A stretch of DNA of 64,000 nucleotides from Dermacentor variabilis (Eukaryota; Arthropoda; Arachnida; Ixodida; Ixodidae). The DNA lies in contig NC_134572.1 in NCBI RefSeq assembly GCF_050947875.1, positions 159,981,105-160,045,104 on the forward strand, given 5' to 3'. Shown here one piece after another: positions 1 to 39,226 of this stretch. The notes under the pieces are model-generated. The model ran no database searches and was not told the origin of the DNA. It saw nothing but the letters and a program-made list of their open reading frames with translations. Numbering within the stretch: position 1 is the stretch's first letter; the number at the start of each line of letters is the position of its first letter. Both the position numbers and the translations under genes were made by a program.

Positions 1-28808
<28,808 letters not shown>

Positions 28809-28863
28809 GATGCAGCCTCGTCCGCGGCGCTGTCACGGTGGCTACTGCGACGACGACGACGAC

Positions 28864-28902
28864 ACTGACGCCGGCGCAGCGGCTGATTTTGGCTTTTTAA
28901 AC
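28864..28902 (-). promoter_or_regulatory. Likely core promoter of the ACE gene
   Basis: On the minus strand a TATA-like TTTAAAAAG (about 28894-28902) lies about 31 bp upstream of TCAGT (28864-28868), the arthropod initiator consensus. Taking the A at 28866 as +1 gives a 5' untranslated leader of about 58 nt before the ATG at 28808. The spacing is what a TATA+Inr promoter needs. The leader holds a GTC/GAC repeat run. Inferred from sequence only. Confidence 0.6.
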
Positions 28903-28919
28903 AGCGCGCTCGTATAGTG

Positions 28920-29934
28920 AGTTTGTTTCTACCAGGGCAAACCGGTTTCCGGGTTCGACAGCCTCACCTGTGTGGCGCGGCTTGGACGCTGCGTCGCGAC
29001 AGCCGTCGCCGCGGCCAGATCCGGAACAGGTCACGGGCCACCAGAGACCTGGAAACCAGTGCATTATCGGGCAAACGCCCGCTCTTGCTCTGCTTTTCTT
29101 TTTTTTTTTTTGGCTCTTTCAAACACGACGGATATCGCTCACGGGGTGGGGCGACTTTTTCGTTTCGCGCCCTGCTTGGGTGAAATTTTGAACGCAGGCT
29201 CGATCGGGCGGGACCGGCAATTTTTGTCTTCCTCTTCGTTCAACTAAATCTACATAAGCCGGCAGTCCCTAAACAAAAAAATAAACGCCGACTGTGCAAT
29301 TGTACCTCATTCAAAAAAGAAGGAAGTGCTGTTGCGTCGTGCTTTAGTTTCGAATATTTGAAATCTTTAGCTTCGAGTATCTTGGGTGGATGTCTCATTT
29401 TCCCTTTATTAATCTTAAACAGCCCATAAAAAATTGAAGAATAGCTAAGAAATTGCGTAGAGTTCTATATTACGAGGCAATGCACACGTTTTGAACCTGA
29501 CTTCGCGCTCGAACTGCTTTACGTTTCATTTTCAAATTACACTTCTTCAAGGTACACTAGTTCATAGTACACTACTCGAAGAATTCAGTGAAGTTGTGCA
29601 TAAAGAAGCTTCTGTAACCATGCGCGCTTCCAGAATGTGACTCGGCACTTGAGAACCACTTCATTTTTCGAGTAAAGCACTGTAATTAACCTTGCAGTAA
29701 ATATAAGCAGAAATTAAGTACGCCTCCTGACTTTTGTTCCCAAATATTCACCTGCTATCGCGCAAATAAGCCTGAAGATTATCAACACGGCAATCCTCTA
29801 TAGACTAAGAAGCGTAGTGCACCTCGACGACATTAATTATAACTGCTTCCTGTAACCTATAGGAGCCACTGCGAATCCTTGAGAGAGTTTATCTTACTTT
29901 GCCTATCGTTCAGGTCCCCCAAGCACTTGCATCT
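28920..29934. other. Region upstream of the ACE promoter, no gene seen
   Basis: GC-rich for the first ~200 bp (promoter-proximal), then AT-rich. A poly-T run at about 29098-29111. No conserved coding segment recognised. Confidence 0.4.
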
Positions 29935-30665
29935 ATTTTATTTATTTATTTGTGCAAACTGCAGCCCCATTAGGGGGCTATTGCAGGAGTGGGTAAAAAC
30001 AGTGGTGAACAACAAATAAAGTGAAATCAACAATGGCTCTCACAACATTTGTACCACAGTCCAAGAAACGGAAGTTTGTTTTCATCGATTCTTAAAAACA
30101 CCGAAACAGGGAAAGGCATACAGATAAAGTATAAACTAAACCTAATTTAAGTAGTTGTACATACTGGTTTTCATAGAGAGCACTTTCGAATTCTCTTATC
30201 GGGAGTGAACGAAGGCAGCCAGCTAAGGAATTCCATACTTCTATAGTGCGGGGAAGGAAGCTGTGCTTGAAAGTATTTGCACGGGCACAGAAAGGGTTAA
30301 GATTAGTTTCGTGGAAGTTCCGCGTGGAAGAAGGCTTGGTGAAAGATACACAAGCTGTGTTCAAAGTATGATAGCACTTGTTAATTATGTTGTGCAAAAA
30401 TGTCAATGATTACACATCACGTCGTACTGAAAGTATTGTTATTTTCAGCGTTGGGAGGGCAGACGAGGGTGAAAAATAGCGGTCGTACCGGTCAAAAATG
30501 AAACGGACGGCTTTTTTCTGAACCGCTTCTAGTTTGATTATGCTATTTTGGTTATGGGGTGACCAGACTGTGGCGGCATAATCGATAACGGGGCGAACAA
30601 GAACGGGGGAACAAATCGATGCGCACAAATTCGAATTGCAGATGCTTCTTCGTTTGCAAGATCTA
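29935..30665 (-). mobile_element. CR1/L2-like LINE 3' fragment
   Basis: On the minus strand: the reverse-transcriptase C-terminus (LVRPVIDYAATVWSPHNQNS, AVQKKAVRFIFDRYDRYFSPSSAL), a frame change, then ARANTFKHSFLPRTIEVWNSL and a 3' end with AAATAAATAAAT. These are typical CR1/L2-group C-terminal motifs. 5'-truncated near 30665; the upstream GC-rich sequence is unrelated. Confidence 0.85.
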
Positions 30666-32795
30666 AATAGAATTAACGATCTCTTGTGCAGACCTTTTAT
30701 TTTTTTTCTTTTCGCGATTCCGCCGCGAGGCATTGACCGCACATACAAGGACGCTCGCCCTGCGTTTAGCTTTCCGTATAGTGGCTCACCGAATTCTTCG
30801 CAACGTCCAAAGCCGAAGCGCAGCACCCTTGGTCTGTTCTCGCCACTCCTGTGGCTGTCGTGCCTGTAAGCGAAAACACCTTCCGTCGGCAGCTGTTTAC
30901 CGCCAGCCGCAGCGGAAGAAGAATTGCAATCGCTAACCCCCTTGCGCGTGACCGAGGAATTGTTGAACGAATGCCAGTGGACGTGACTCGTTAACACAAT
31001 TGATCGTTCGAAGTGTCGCGCACCAAGATGTCTCAGGATGGCGACAATTAATGCTCGTTGACATTCTGATGTCTTCCTTTCGGAAACTCGAATAACAAAG
31101 CTAGCAATCGCGGAATGCTGCAGTGACTTTTGGTGGTATATATTTTTTTTTTTTTGGCGGCCAAAATATTGCGCGACAGCATGAATTCAGCCCATCTGTG
31201 TTTTAAGATGTCGAAGCCGAACAGTGCATGCATGTACAGTTTGCGAAGCATAATTTCAGATGTAGGTTTATTAGCGAGTTCCGCCATTATATGGCTTGAT
31301 CATTACGCTTACACTTGATAGAAAGACTGATTTAGGGACCTTTTCTTTACATGGTCCCACTTCATCCGTAAGTTCAGTGTTCTCCACATGTATCGCTGTT
31401 GAGAAGTTATACTAAGTATAGGCGCGAAAACGACCTGCTGTCCGTCTTGGATAAATTCGGAATGTGTCGCGAAATCATGTATGAAGGTTCGAAAGACGCT
31501 AACTGTTGAAATGCAACGTCAATCACAATTATGTGCCCTGTCGTTGTTATTAATTTGCGCGAGATTCGGAGACCCTTGCAGTAGTTCAATGGGGGCGAAC
31601 GGGGGGGGGGGGGGACTATCTTATTTGCAAAGAACGGATATTCTCGAAAAATATCGGAGGCGCTGAGAACTTAGCACTGAATTTCATTGGTGTGAAGCAC
31701 TGACTGTAACGCTTATACCGTAAACAAAAAAATCTGGAACCATTTTAAAGAGTGGCGCTAATTGCTTCGATATAGAATTCTTATGATCAAACCGGTAATC
31801 GCATTTGCCTCAAATCTCGGCACGCTATTCAAACTTGTGCTTTGAAACTTTTCCACAGAACGAGCACCGACACAGATATCGGTAGCTCACTTATAATTTT
31901 ACTAAGAAAATGCACTTTTCGTCGTGATGTACTCACGTTGAATTGTTCTAAGCACGAGCCGTAATTTAGGACACGAAAGTCTGGCTTGCAACTTTTAATA
32001 ATACATGTCAGTGCTGAGCGTTCATCCTGCCTCCGAGTGGAGTTTGCCGAGACAATTCCGACAAGTATAACTCACCTGTAGCGCCGCACTGGGAAACCAT
32101 GCGCTTCTCGCTTCGTACGCCGAATGCGGCCGGGTGTTGATCCAAGGCCGGCCGGAATGGAAATGCCGGCGGGCGGGCACATCTTCGCGAGCTGACTTCC
32201 ATTCGACTCCGCGGAGGTAAATAACGTCTGTCCTCGAATGAATTTCGTGCTCGTAGGCTGCGTGAGCACCGCACACCACGACAGCAAAGGCTGATCGTAA
32301 ACTCTCCCGCGTCAGACTCACGATATGTGCGACCAGCTGTCGTGTCTTGTTTTTTGTATCGGTCGCGGCGTCTTTGCTTTGAACACCGTGACTGTGTGCC
32401 TCTGTTACGCGACATATATATTTACCTTTGATGACACCCGCTTCGGCTTCGTCTATTGTCGATTGGTCTTGGCCAAAGTCGCGAGCAGAAGGCTCGAGTC
32501 CCTATAACGATGATGCGCTCACGGAAGTGCACAGTGCACGACATCGGTAACTATGGTCGTGTGTTGACCCAGAGGCTTTTTTGTGCACCGTCGACAAACA
32601 AACTGATCTCAGTGGACCCCGAGGCAAAGCGGTGTGTCTGGCATTCAACCGCTTAAGTTGTGCTGCGTCCCCGCATGGCGCCATCACAATAATGGCTTCC
32701 AATTCCTCTTTTATGGTCGTGTTATGTGGTAGCTCTAGCAAACACACCGCTTGCTCCTCTCAAAGAAAGAAAAAAAGGAAGAATTGAAGAAATTA
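30666..32795. other. Intergenic, no gene recognised
   Basis: A GC-rich stretch at 30700-30950 has open frames on both strands but no family I know. The rest is AT-rich, with short homopolymers (T12 near 31143, G12 near 31602). Confidence 0.4.
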
Positions 32796-32873
32796 GAATG
32801 AATGAATGAATGAATGAATGAATGAATGAATGAATGAATGAATGAATGAATGAATGAATGAATGAATGAATGA
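32796..32873. repeat. (AATG)n microsatellite
   Basis: About 19 AATG units; the minus-strand reading (ATTC)n matches the SINE tail type at 26003. Confidence 0.95.
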
Positions 32874-34339
32874 GCTTTCAAACAAAAATGTGGATGACGC
32901 TTAAGTTTCGCCGTTAAGAGTGGAACGCGATACAATTCAAAGATCCCTGACTGCTTCTCACACTTCCCGGCAACTTGAGCGTATGTAACCGTAATGTTTA
33001 CCGCGAAACGCTGGCCGCGAACGCTATGCACGAAGGCGGGCTTTCTGGTAGAAACGCGGCCTTTTGCGTGGGGCGTGGTGCGACGGAGGTGAGCGCCAGC
33101 TCGAAGTATTGCAAAGAATCGGGCGCGTCGCTCCGTGGCCTCCAAGATACTCGCGCACCGGCGCGCGCAAATGGCAGACGCCGTGGCCGGTATTTGTGTG
33201 GTAGAAACGCTGGAAAACGGGTTTCTTTGAGTTTTCGCGTAACAGAATTAAGTTTTCTCCTATAGTCAAATTACAGTCCTACGCTATCATGTGTGTAGGT
33301 TGTGTGTAAGTCGTACTTTACGATTTTTCTATGTATTTTAGCTTGAAAAATTCAGTTAGTTCAGTAACTTATTTGCGTCACATGGAGGGCCTGGGTATGC
33401 GTGGCCTAGCCGTAACGATGTCCGAAGCTGTACGGCGACGCCGGATTTTCTGCGACATGGGGCCCTTAACGCTGCCAAGTCCTCTTCCCATCTGACAACG
33501 GTACCACGTTAAAATATCCGACCTTATAACTGTGAGCCACACACCTTTGATAAAGCAGAGCCGATGTTTCGCTTCACCTCCATAAAAAGACATTTTCGCA
33601 AATTCTTGCGGCAATATCGGAGCACACTTTTGTAACAGTGTAGAGAACTTGATGGTTTTGTTCCGAATGTAACTTCCAACAATTCCTATATAGGCGCAAA
33701 TTAATATAAGAATCATTACCTTAAATGAATCAAAGTAGTGATAGAAGATTTCAGATGACGGAGGTTGATGTACTTCTGTCACTGTTTAACAGTAAATATA
33801 GAAAAAAGGCGGCAGATCTCAGCGATTTCTTCGGCTCTGAATTCATTTACTGCGACAGCAGCATTCCTGCTTCATTGATTCATTCATTCATACTTCATTC
33901 GTTCCTGCGACAGCAGTTGCGTGCTTCTTACTCAAATAATTGGGGTGACTCACTAGGGGGAACTGGACAAGAACGTGCTGTATTATGGTGCAAATGTGGT
34001 GGTGTATTATGGTGTAAATGTATTATGGTGCATGTAGTAGTAGAGTGACCTAGTAAGAGTAAATGTAATTCGATCTGTTATGATGCGGTTGTGAAATGTC
34101 AAGATCACAACTGCAGCGGCTTAAACCAACCCCCATAATTTGTTCAATTTTGGCTTCCCGAAGTTTCAGACTTACAAGTACGGCATGTTTACGACTTGCT
34201 TCGCGCTGTTTATACCTAACCATGCCAGTTTCAAGGATTTCTTTTTCCAGAGAAAAATATTGCTGTTTATTATCTGATTTAGCAGACTATGCCTTGCAGT
34301 AGGCAGTAGTATAGAGCAGCACGTCTACTGCTGACTGAG
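32874..34339. other. Intergenic, no gene recognised
   Basis: No coding similarity. A short local repeat of TATTATGGTG-AAATG occurs at 33980-34035. Confidence 0.4.
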
Positions 34340-36190
34340 ATCATTTCACAAGGAAGAGGAGGCGAAGTAAAAAAAGGAAGGTAAGATAGTGAGCTCAGCT
34401 CAACCAGAAGCACATCCGGCTCGCTACCTATACAGATGAAGGGGTTTAAGGGAAGAAAACAAAGCAGAGGGAGGGAAGAAGGTATCACACGTGCGGTAGT
34501 CCATAACTTATGGTGTCTAGGGTCTCACAGGAGTACCGACCACCGCAGGTTCGAGCTTAGCGAGCCACAGGGCCGCGTCAGCCGTCAGCCTCTAGCGCCG
34601 CTGCGCGCGAGCTCAGGCCACAAGGGGCTACCGAGCGACGCACGCAAAAACACAGTATTGCTATAAGTTGACGGAAACCGTTTATTCTCTCCAACGGCAC
34701 CCGACACTGCACAAACGCCCGGTCCCGGGACGGCGGGGAACCAAGGGCGAAAAATACAGTCAGGGGCGCCTGTAGCACGTCGCTGCGAGAGCACAGGCTC
34801 AAGCTGGGACACGCCGCTAGGAAAAGTCCCGGCGGTTATGCTACTTGCTCTCGCGATAACCAATGGGCCAACTCGCGAGAGCTCGGGCAATCTCCTTCGG
34901 CTTGGGCCTCCAATGAGTGCGGCTCGGCGTGGTACGACCTCGCGCGAGCACTAGGCACCCGTTCTTCGGCTTAGCGTCGGGATAGGAACAACACGAGGTA
35001 CGCGCTCCCCGCACGGGCAAAGGCGCCGTGCGTGAGCTCAGTCCCAGTCACAAAGGTGTCGGCGGACGAGAGGAAGCATGTACGTACCGGGCGCTGTCCC
35101 AAGGAGAAACGTCAAGGCAGTAGCCACCAGGGGCCGCTCCGTGACGTCACTAGCTGCGCCCTCACCGCGAACCACCGCGAGTGGAGCGCCACTGCCAAAA
35201 CTGGTTCGGAGCGAGAACGACATGGCTTAAGGATTGCAGAACATGGTGAAATGCGCCCGCGCAATGGCGCGTCGAATTCCCCAAATCCCCACAAACTTCA
35301 CGGCTATAATCGGGCACTGTGGCCAGTCGACTTCATGAAACGTAGCAGTGCCTGCGTCGCTTGATAAGCCTGGGAAGCGTGGGGGCATGGTCCGAGAATC
35401 TTAGTCTTTGAAAATGATCTGCTATCTAATCGGTTTAGCACCCTCCGAACAACGTCGCGTTCGATCTCACATTGATTCCAAAAACAACATGTGCTCGATC
35501 GTCTCTTCACTGTTGCACGAGTCACAAATCGGTGCGTCGGACATTCCAATAAGAAATGAGTAGGCTTCCGTAAAAGCCACCCCTAACAAGAGACGGCACT
35601 GTAAAGTTGCATCACGGCGGGAGAAGTTCGATGAAATCTGCAGCTTCAGTGTAGAATCCAGCCGGTGGAGACGGCAGTTAGAGAAAACCGGGGTGTTCCA
35701 CAAAGTTTCAGTCTTGGTTTGTCCTTGATATGGGTATATGAAGTGTCAGGGTATCTTTATGGGCTGACCGGACAGCATCATCAGCAAGGTCAGCAAGGAG
35801 ATGTCATGTCCGTTTATAAGGGCTTGATGGCGAACCTCTCTGGTCTCAAACACCAGTTGTTCATGGGTCTTGCGTCGTAAGGCTGACTGCAGACTCTGAA
35901 GGGCTGCCTTGGAGTCACAAAAAAAACGGCCCACTTTCGAGGTTTGGCCTGTGCGATCCAATTAACAGCTGCCCGTAGAGCAGCAAGTTCTGTTGCCGTG
36001 GAGGTCGTTAAATGGGGCACCTTGAACTTAATTGTGACTTGTGAGGCCGGGATGATAACAGCGCCTGTGATCTGGTGGCTGAGACATATCCATCGGTGTA
36101 AATGCGCGTTCTTTGTTCATATGCCTCTTTCAGCCATGGCAGTGTGAACTGGCGTAGAGCCACTATTTTCTTTTCTCTCTTTTTCTCTTT
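34340..36190 (-). mobile_element. I-clade LINE fragment (RNase H end), split by a solo LTR
   Basis: On the minus strand in broken frames: RNase H (RIYTDGYVS, TATELAALRAAVNWI, FFCDSKAALQSLQSALRR) at about 35750-36110 and a C-terminal finger (APICDSCNSEETIEHMLF) at about 35480-35560. The 3' untranslated part is separated by the LTR at 34511-35293 and resumes at 34340-34509. Related to the fragment at 45836-48270. Confidence 0.78.
34511..35293 (-). mobile_element. Probable solo LTR inside the I-clade LINE
   Basis: About 783 bp with TG...CA ends on the minus strand (TGTGGGG ... GACACCA) and an AATAAA signal on that strand (about 34681). Flanked by AACTT at 34505-34509 and 35294-35298, with one extra base on the left. 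GC-rich, no internal protein. Family not identified. Confidence 0.6.
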
Positions 36191-36199
36191 CAAAAATAT

Positions 36200-36790
36200 C
36201 TATTTGGCACTCTGTCTTTTTCCCTTATTTTTCATTCGGCTTTCCTTTTCCACGTGCGATGCATTAGTGGTGCAGGTCGAGACGTCTCTCCTTTGTGCCT
36301 CTCTCACATTCTGTTGAATGACGGGTCTTCTTGGTAATTCCCGGAATCGTAAGGCGTACCTGTGGTGGTCGTAGGCACCACAGGGGTAACAGTAGTCTTG
36401 TTGCTTCTGTAAAGGTCGACGGAAGGTAGGATTTATGTGTCGCAACAACTTTGGAAAATGTGTCTTGAGGTCTTTTTGCTGGGAAAACAGCAATATAGTG
36501 ATTGGGTACGCGACACTGATGTAGATTGTGTGCTCTAAGATTGTCAATCCTTATATATGTTGGAACCAAGTAGTCTCTAGGAATCATGATTGTTGCGTGA
36601 GTCGAGGCGCATCGTGGTAGTCTAAGGCATGTCCGCAGATCCTGGCCTTGCAGGCTTTCGAGTGTACGGATGTTTGTTTTACACGTGGTTTTGCGGGTTT
36701 CTGCTTACTGATCCGACCGGAAGCGGAATGTTCACATCGGCGGATACCTTTCATCCAGTCGTCCAGGCGCGTCATGGGCACCTCGGGCTG
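36200..36790 (-). other. Possible LINE ORF1 remnant
   Basis: A 108-codon minus-strand frame (36264-36587) and an overlapping one contain a CYPCGAYDHHRYA segment reminiscent of a CCHC knuckle. It lies upstream of the RNase H fragment on the same strand. Weak; it could be chance. Confidence 0.3.
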
Positions 36791-36975
36791 GTATAACTGG
36801 ATGCATTGATTTGCTTAATATACAGGTTGTTTCAGAAGACGCTTTCAAATATTTAAAGGTTGCCTGTGGCAGATAGCTCTATTCTAGTTCCCGAGGTGGT
36901 CTAACTCGAAACGGTGGATACTACTTGCACAACAAATCGAAATGCAAAATCGACTAATTAGCAAACAAAATAATG

Positions 36976-37183
36976 CCTACACCTGCCGTAGAAGCATGGA
37001 ACTACATAGAACACGCAGACACGAAGACCCCTAGGGAGCGATGGGAGGCACTGCTGTCCAGCTCGGCCCTCGACGACCAGCTCAAGCTGAAACAAAGAGC
37101 TGAGAAGACGGCAAGAGCCAGCGGAGCCCTGGACTAAGGGCCCCGACCATTAGCGGTTTTTCTGGTTATTCGTTTAATAAAGT

Positions 37184-37256
<73 letters not shown>
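36976..37256 (+). mobile_element. I-clade LINE 3' terminal fragment with (TATC)n tail
   Basis: The last codons of a LINE ORF2 (AWNYIEHADTKTPRERWEAL, LDDQLKLKQRAEKTARASGA, stop) resemble the tail of the LINE at 42757-44816 (EWEEAL...LKLQLKAAQRAQELAE). It ends AATAAAGTT and then runs straight into about 15 TATC units (37195-37256). Confidence 0.82.
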
Positions 37257-38676
37257 AGTGGCACAGCAAGCCCTCACACGTCCCCTGCAATTCAATCCAG
37301 ATGGCGCCAAGCGCACATCAGGGTATCGTGATCTCGGTTGTCAACACACCCAGTCAAGCAACGATCAGCCGTAACTTTTGCGAGCGATGTCTCGGAGACG
37401 CCTCTCGTTGGACGACTGTCGCACAACTGCTGGTCCCGAGCGCACACTTCGGGGGCGAAGCACGCGGCCTGCCTCACCCAACCACGCAGCTGTACGGGAA
37501 GACGCCGTCAATCGCCGATAGGAAAAGCAGGCCTTGGCACGGGAAGGACCTCATTTGGCCGCGCACGGCAGGCACACTTGCCACTGACATCCTTTCAGCG
37601 AAAGCGCGCCATGTGTCACGAGTTGCTACGCTCCGAGTGGTGTTTGCGATATTGCACGTAGATGTATTACGTTCGTTATATGTGTGTTTTCTTTGTTGAA
37701 CCCCAAGCGCCCTTCCCGAAGGACAGAGGGAGAGGAGATGGATGCGAGCGTGAATTCGCGGCATGCAATTAAGGGGCGCGGAATTGCAAGCACGAAGTCG
37801 ACTCGAAAAACGAAGGATATTGATGTTTTAATTGATGTTATAGGTTGATGTTCTGTGCGTTGTAATACCTTCTAGCAAAGACGTGTTATCTCTAGTCATG
37901 CGCTTACTTTGTGGACCGTCTCGAAACGTTCAGCTTCGAACATTCGAGTGCTACCGGTGCAGTCGTTGTGACCAATGCCTCGGTGCATTGATTAAAGTGT
38001 GCGCCCATTAGCTTGTTCTTGATACGTTGGCAATAGAGTTGGCATACGTTGCGTGTGAGTTGGGTTAGATGTATGTAGATAAGGTGCGAGAAACTTGCTA
38101 TGCCAGGACGCGGCGCGCTACTTCTTTCGTCAATGCGCCACGAGCAGTTTTCACTCTTGCCGACGATTCGGGGCTGAAGTTCTTTCTTTGGAGGTTAGCG
38201 ATGTAACGCTGGCGGATGCATGAATTTTTATCCGCGAGGAAAGCCGTGCAACGCGAAGGGCGGACAACACAGACAGTCCTTACGTAGCAGCGGTCTGTAG
38301 ACTTGTTCACACAGATTCATCATGTTCCTTAGAGGGACAATAAAGGCAAATAGTAAATGAACGTGGACTGTTTACATACCATTCCAGAAACATCGCAATG
38401 CTTGTTTCGTGCCAAGAAAAGATTTAGTTTGAGAGAAAATTGCATCTGAATGGTCCGAATGCCTTTTTTCGAAATTCAAATCTCCCGCCATCCAACCGGG
38501 GGAGTGGTGACGTTGCATACGCCATCACCACCCTCTGCTGCCGTCGGTGAGTAAAACAGCGCCCGACGGCGGCACCGCGCTAAGAAAGAGTGGTGGATTC
38601 GCCGCTGCAGCTGCTTTTTGGTCAGTTAACTGGCGTGGACCATTCGCGCATCCCTCGACATATCCCACAGAAGTTG
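37257..38676. other. Intergenic, no gene recognised
   Basis: Includes at 38330-38360 the sequence TTAGAGGGACAATAAAGGCA, which looks like one end of a dispersed repeat, but its partner end is absent. Open frames at 37300-37760 have no recognised similarity. Confidence 0.4.
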
Positions 38677-38678
38677 TA

Positions 38679-38946
38679 CACTCTAAATAAAGTTCGCAGC
38701 CTTTGGGGTGTATATCTGCCACGCAACGATAATCGTCATCTGCCTTGATTCGTTTCCTTTCTTGAAAACGCCGCGCCCGCTACTTTCCTGTCGGGAATGC
38801 TATGTCATGCTGATAACGCACATGCCGTTCGTTACTGGAAAGTACCGGGCTCGCAGCGTTAAAGAGAGGAAGCGCATCAAGGCAGATGGTGATTATCGTT
38901 GTGTGGCAGATATACACCCCAAGGGGTGCAAACTTTTTTTAGAGTG
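38679..38946. mobile_element. TA-flanked foldback element, copy A
   Basis: 268 bp, nearly all inverted repeat: CACTCTAAATAAAGTT, GGGGTGTATATCTGCCAC and ACGATAATCGTCATCTGCCT on the left reappear inverted on the right. Flanked by TA on both sides (38677-38678, 38947-38948). The TA duplication suggests a Tc1/mariner-type or similar TA-inserting source. Confidence 0.8.
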
Positions 38947-39008
38947 TAATTCTCTGCTACTTGCAGTTTGTACGAGTTTTTCGAGCCAGCAAAACCAGCG
39001 CACCGCTA

Positions 39009-39226
39009 CACTCTTAAGCAATATTGCACCCTTTGGGTCGTATCTTGCCACACCACGATAATGGTCGTCTGTCTTGTCCGCATTTCCTTTCTGTAACGCT
39101 GCGAGCTCGGTACTTTCAAGTCACGAACGGCATGCGTGTTATGAGCATGACAGAGCATTCTCGACAGGAAAGTAGCGAACGCAGCGTTTTCAAGAAAGGA
39201 AACGCAAGCAAGACAGACGACGATTA
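39009..39226. mobile_element. TA-flanked foldback element, copy B, incomplete
   Basis: Starts TA-CACTCTTAAG, shares GCACCCTTTGGG, CCACACCACGATAATGGTCG and the TTTCCTTTCT arms with copy A. Its right arm stops after GACGACGAT, at the TA where copy C begins, so copy C seems to have landed in copy B. Confidence 0.7.
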
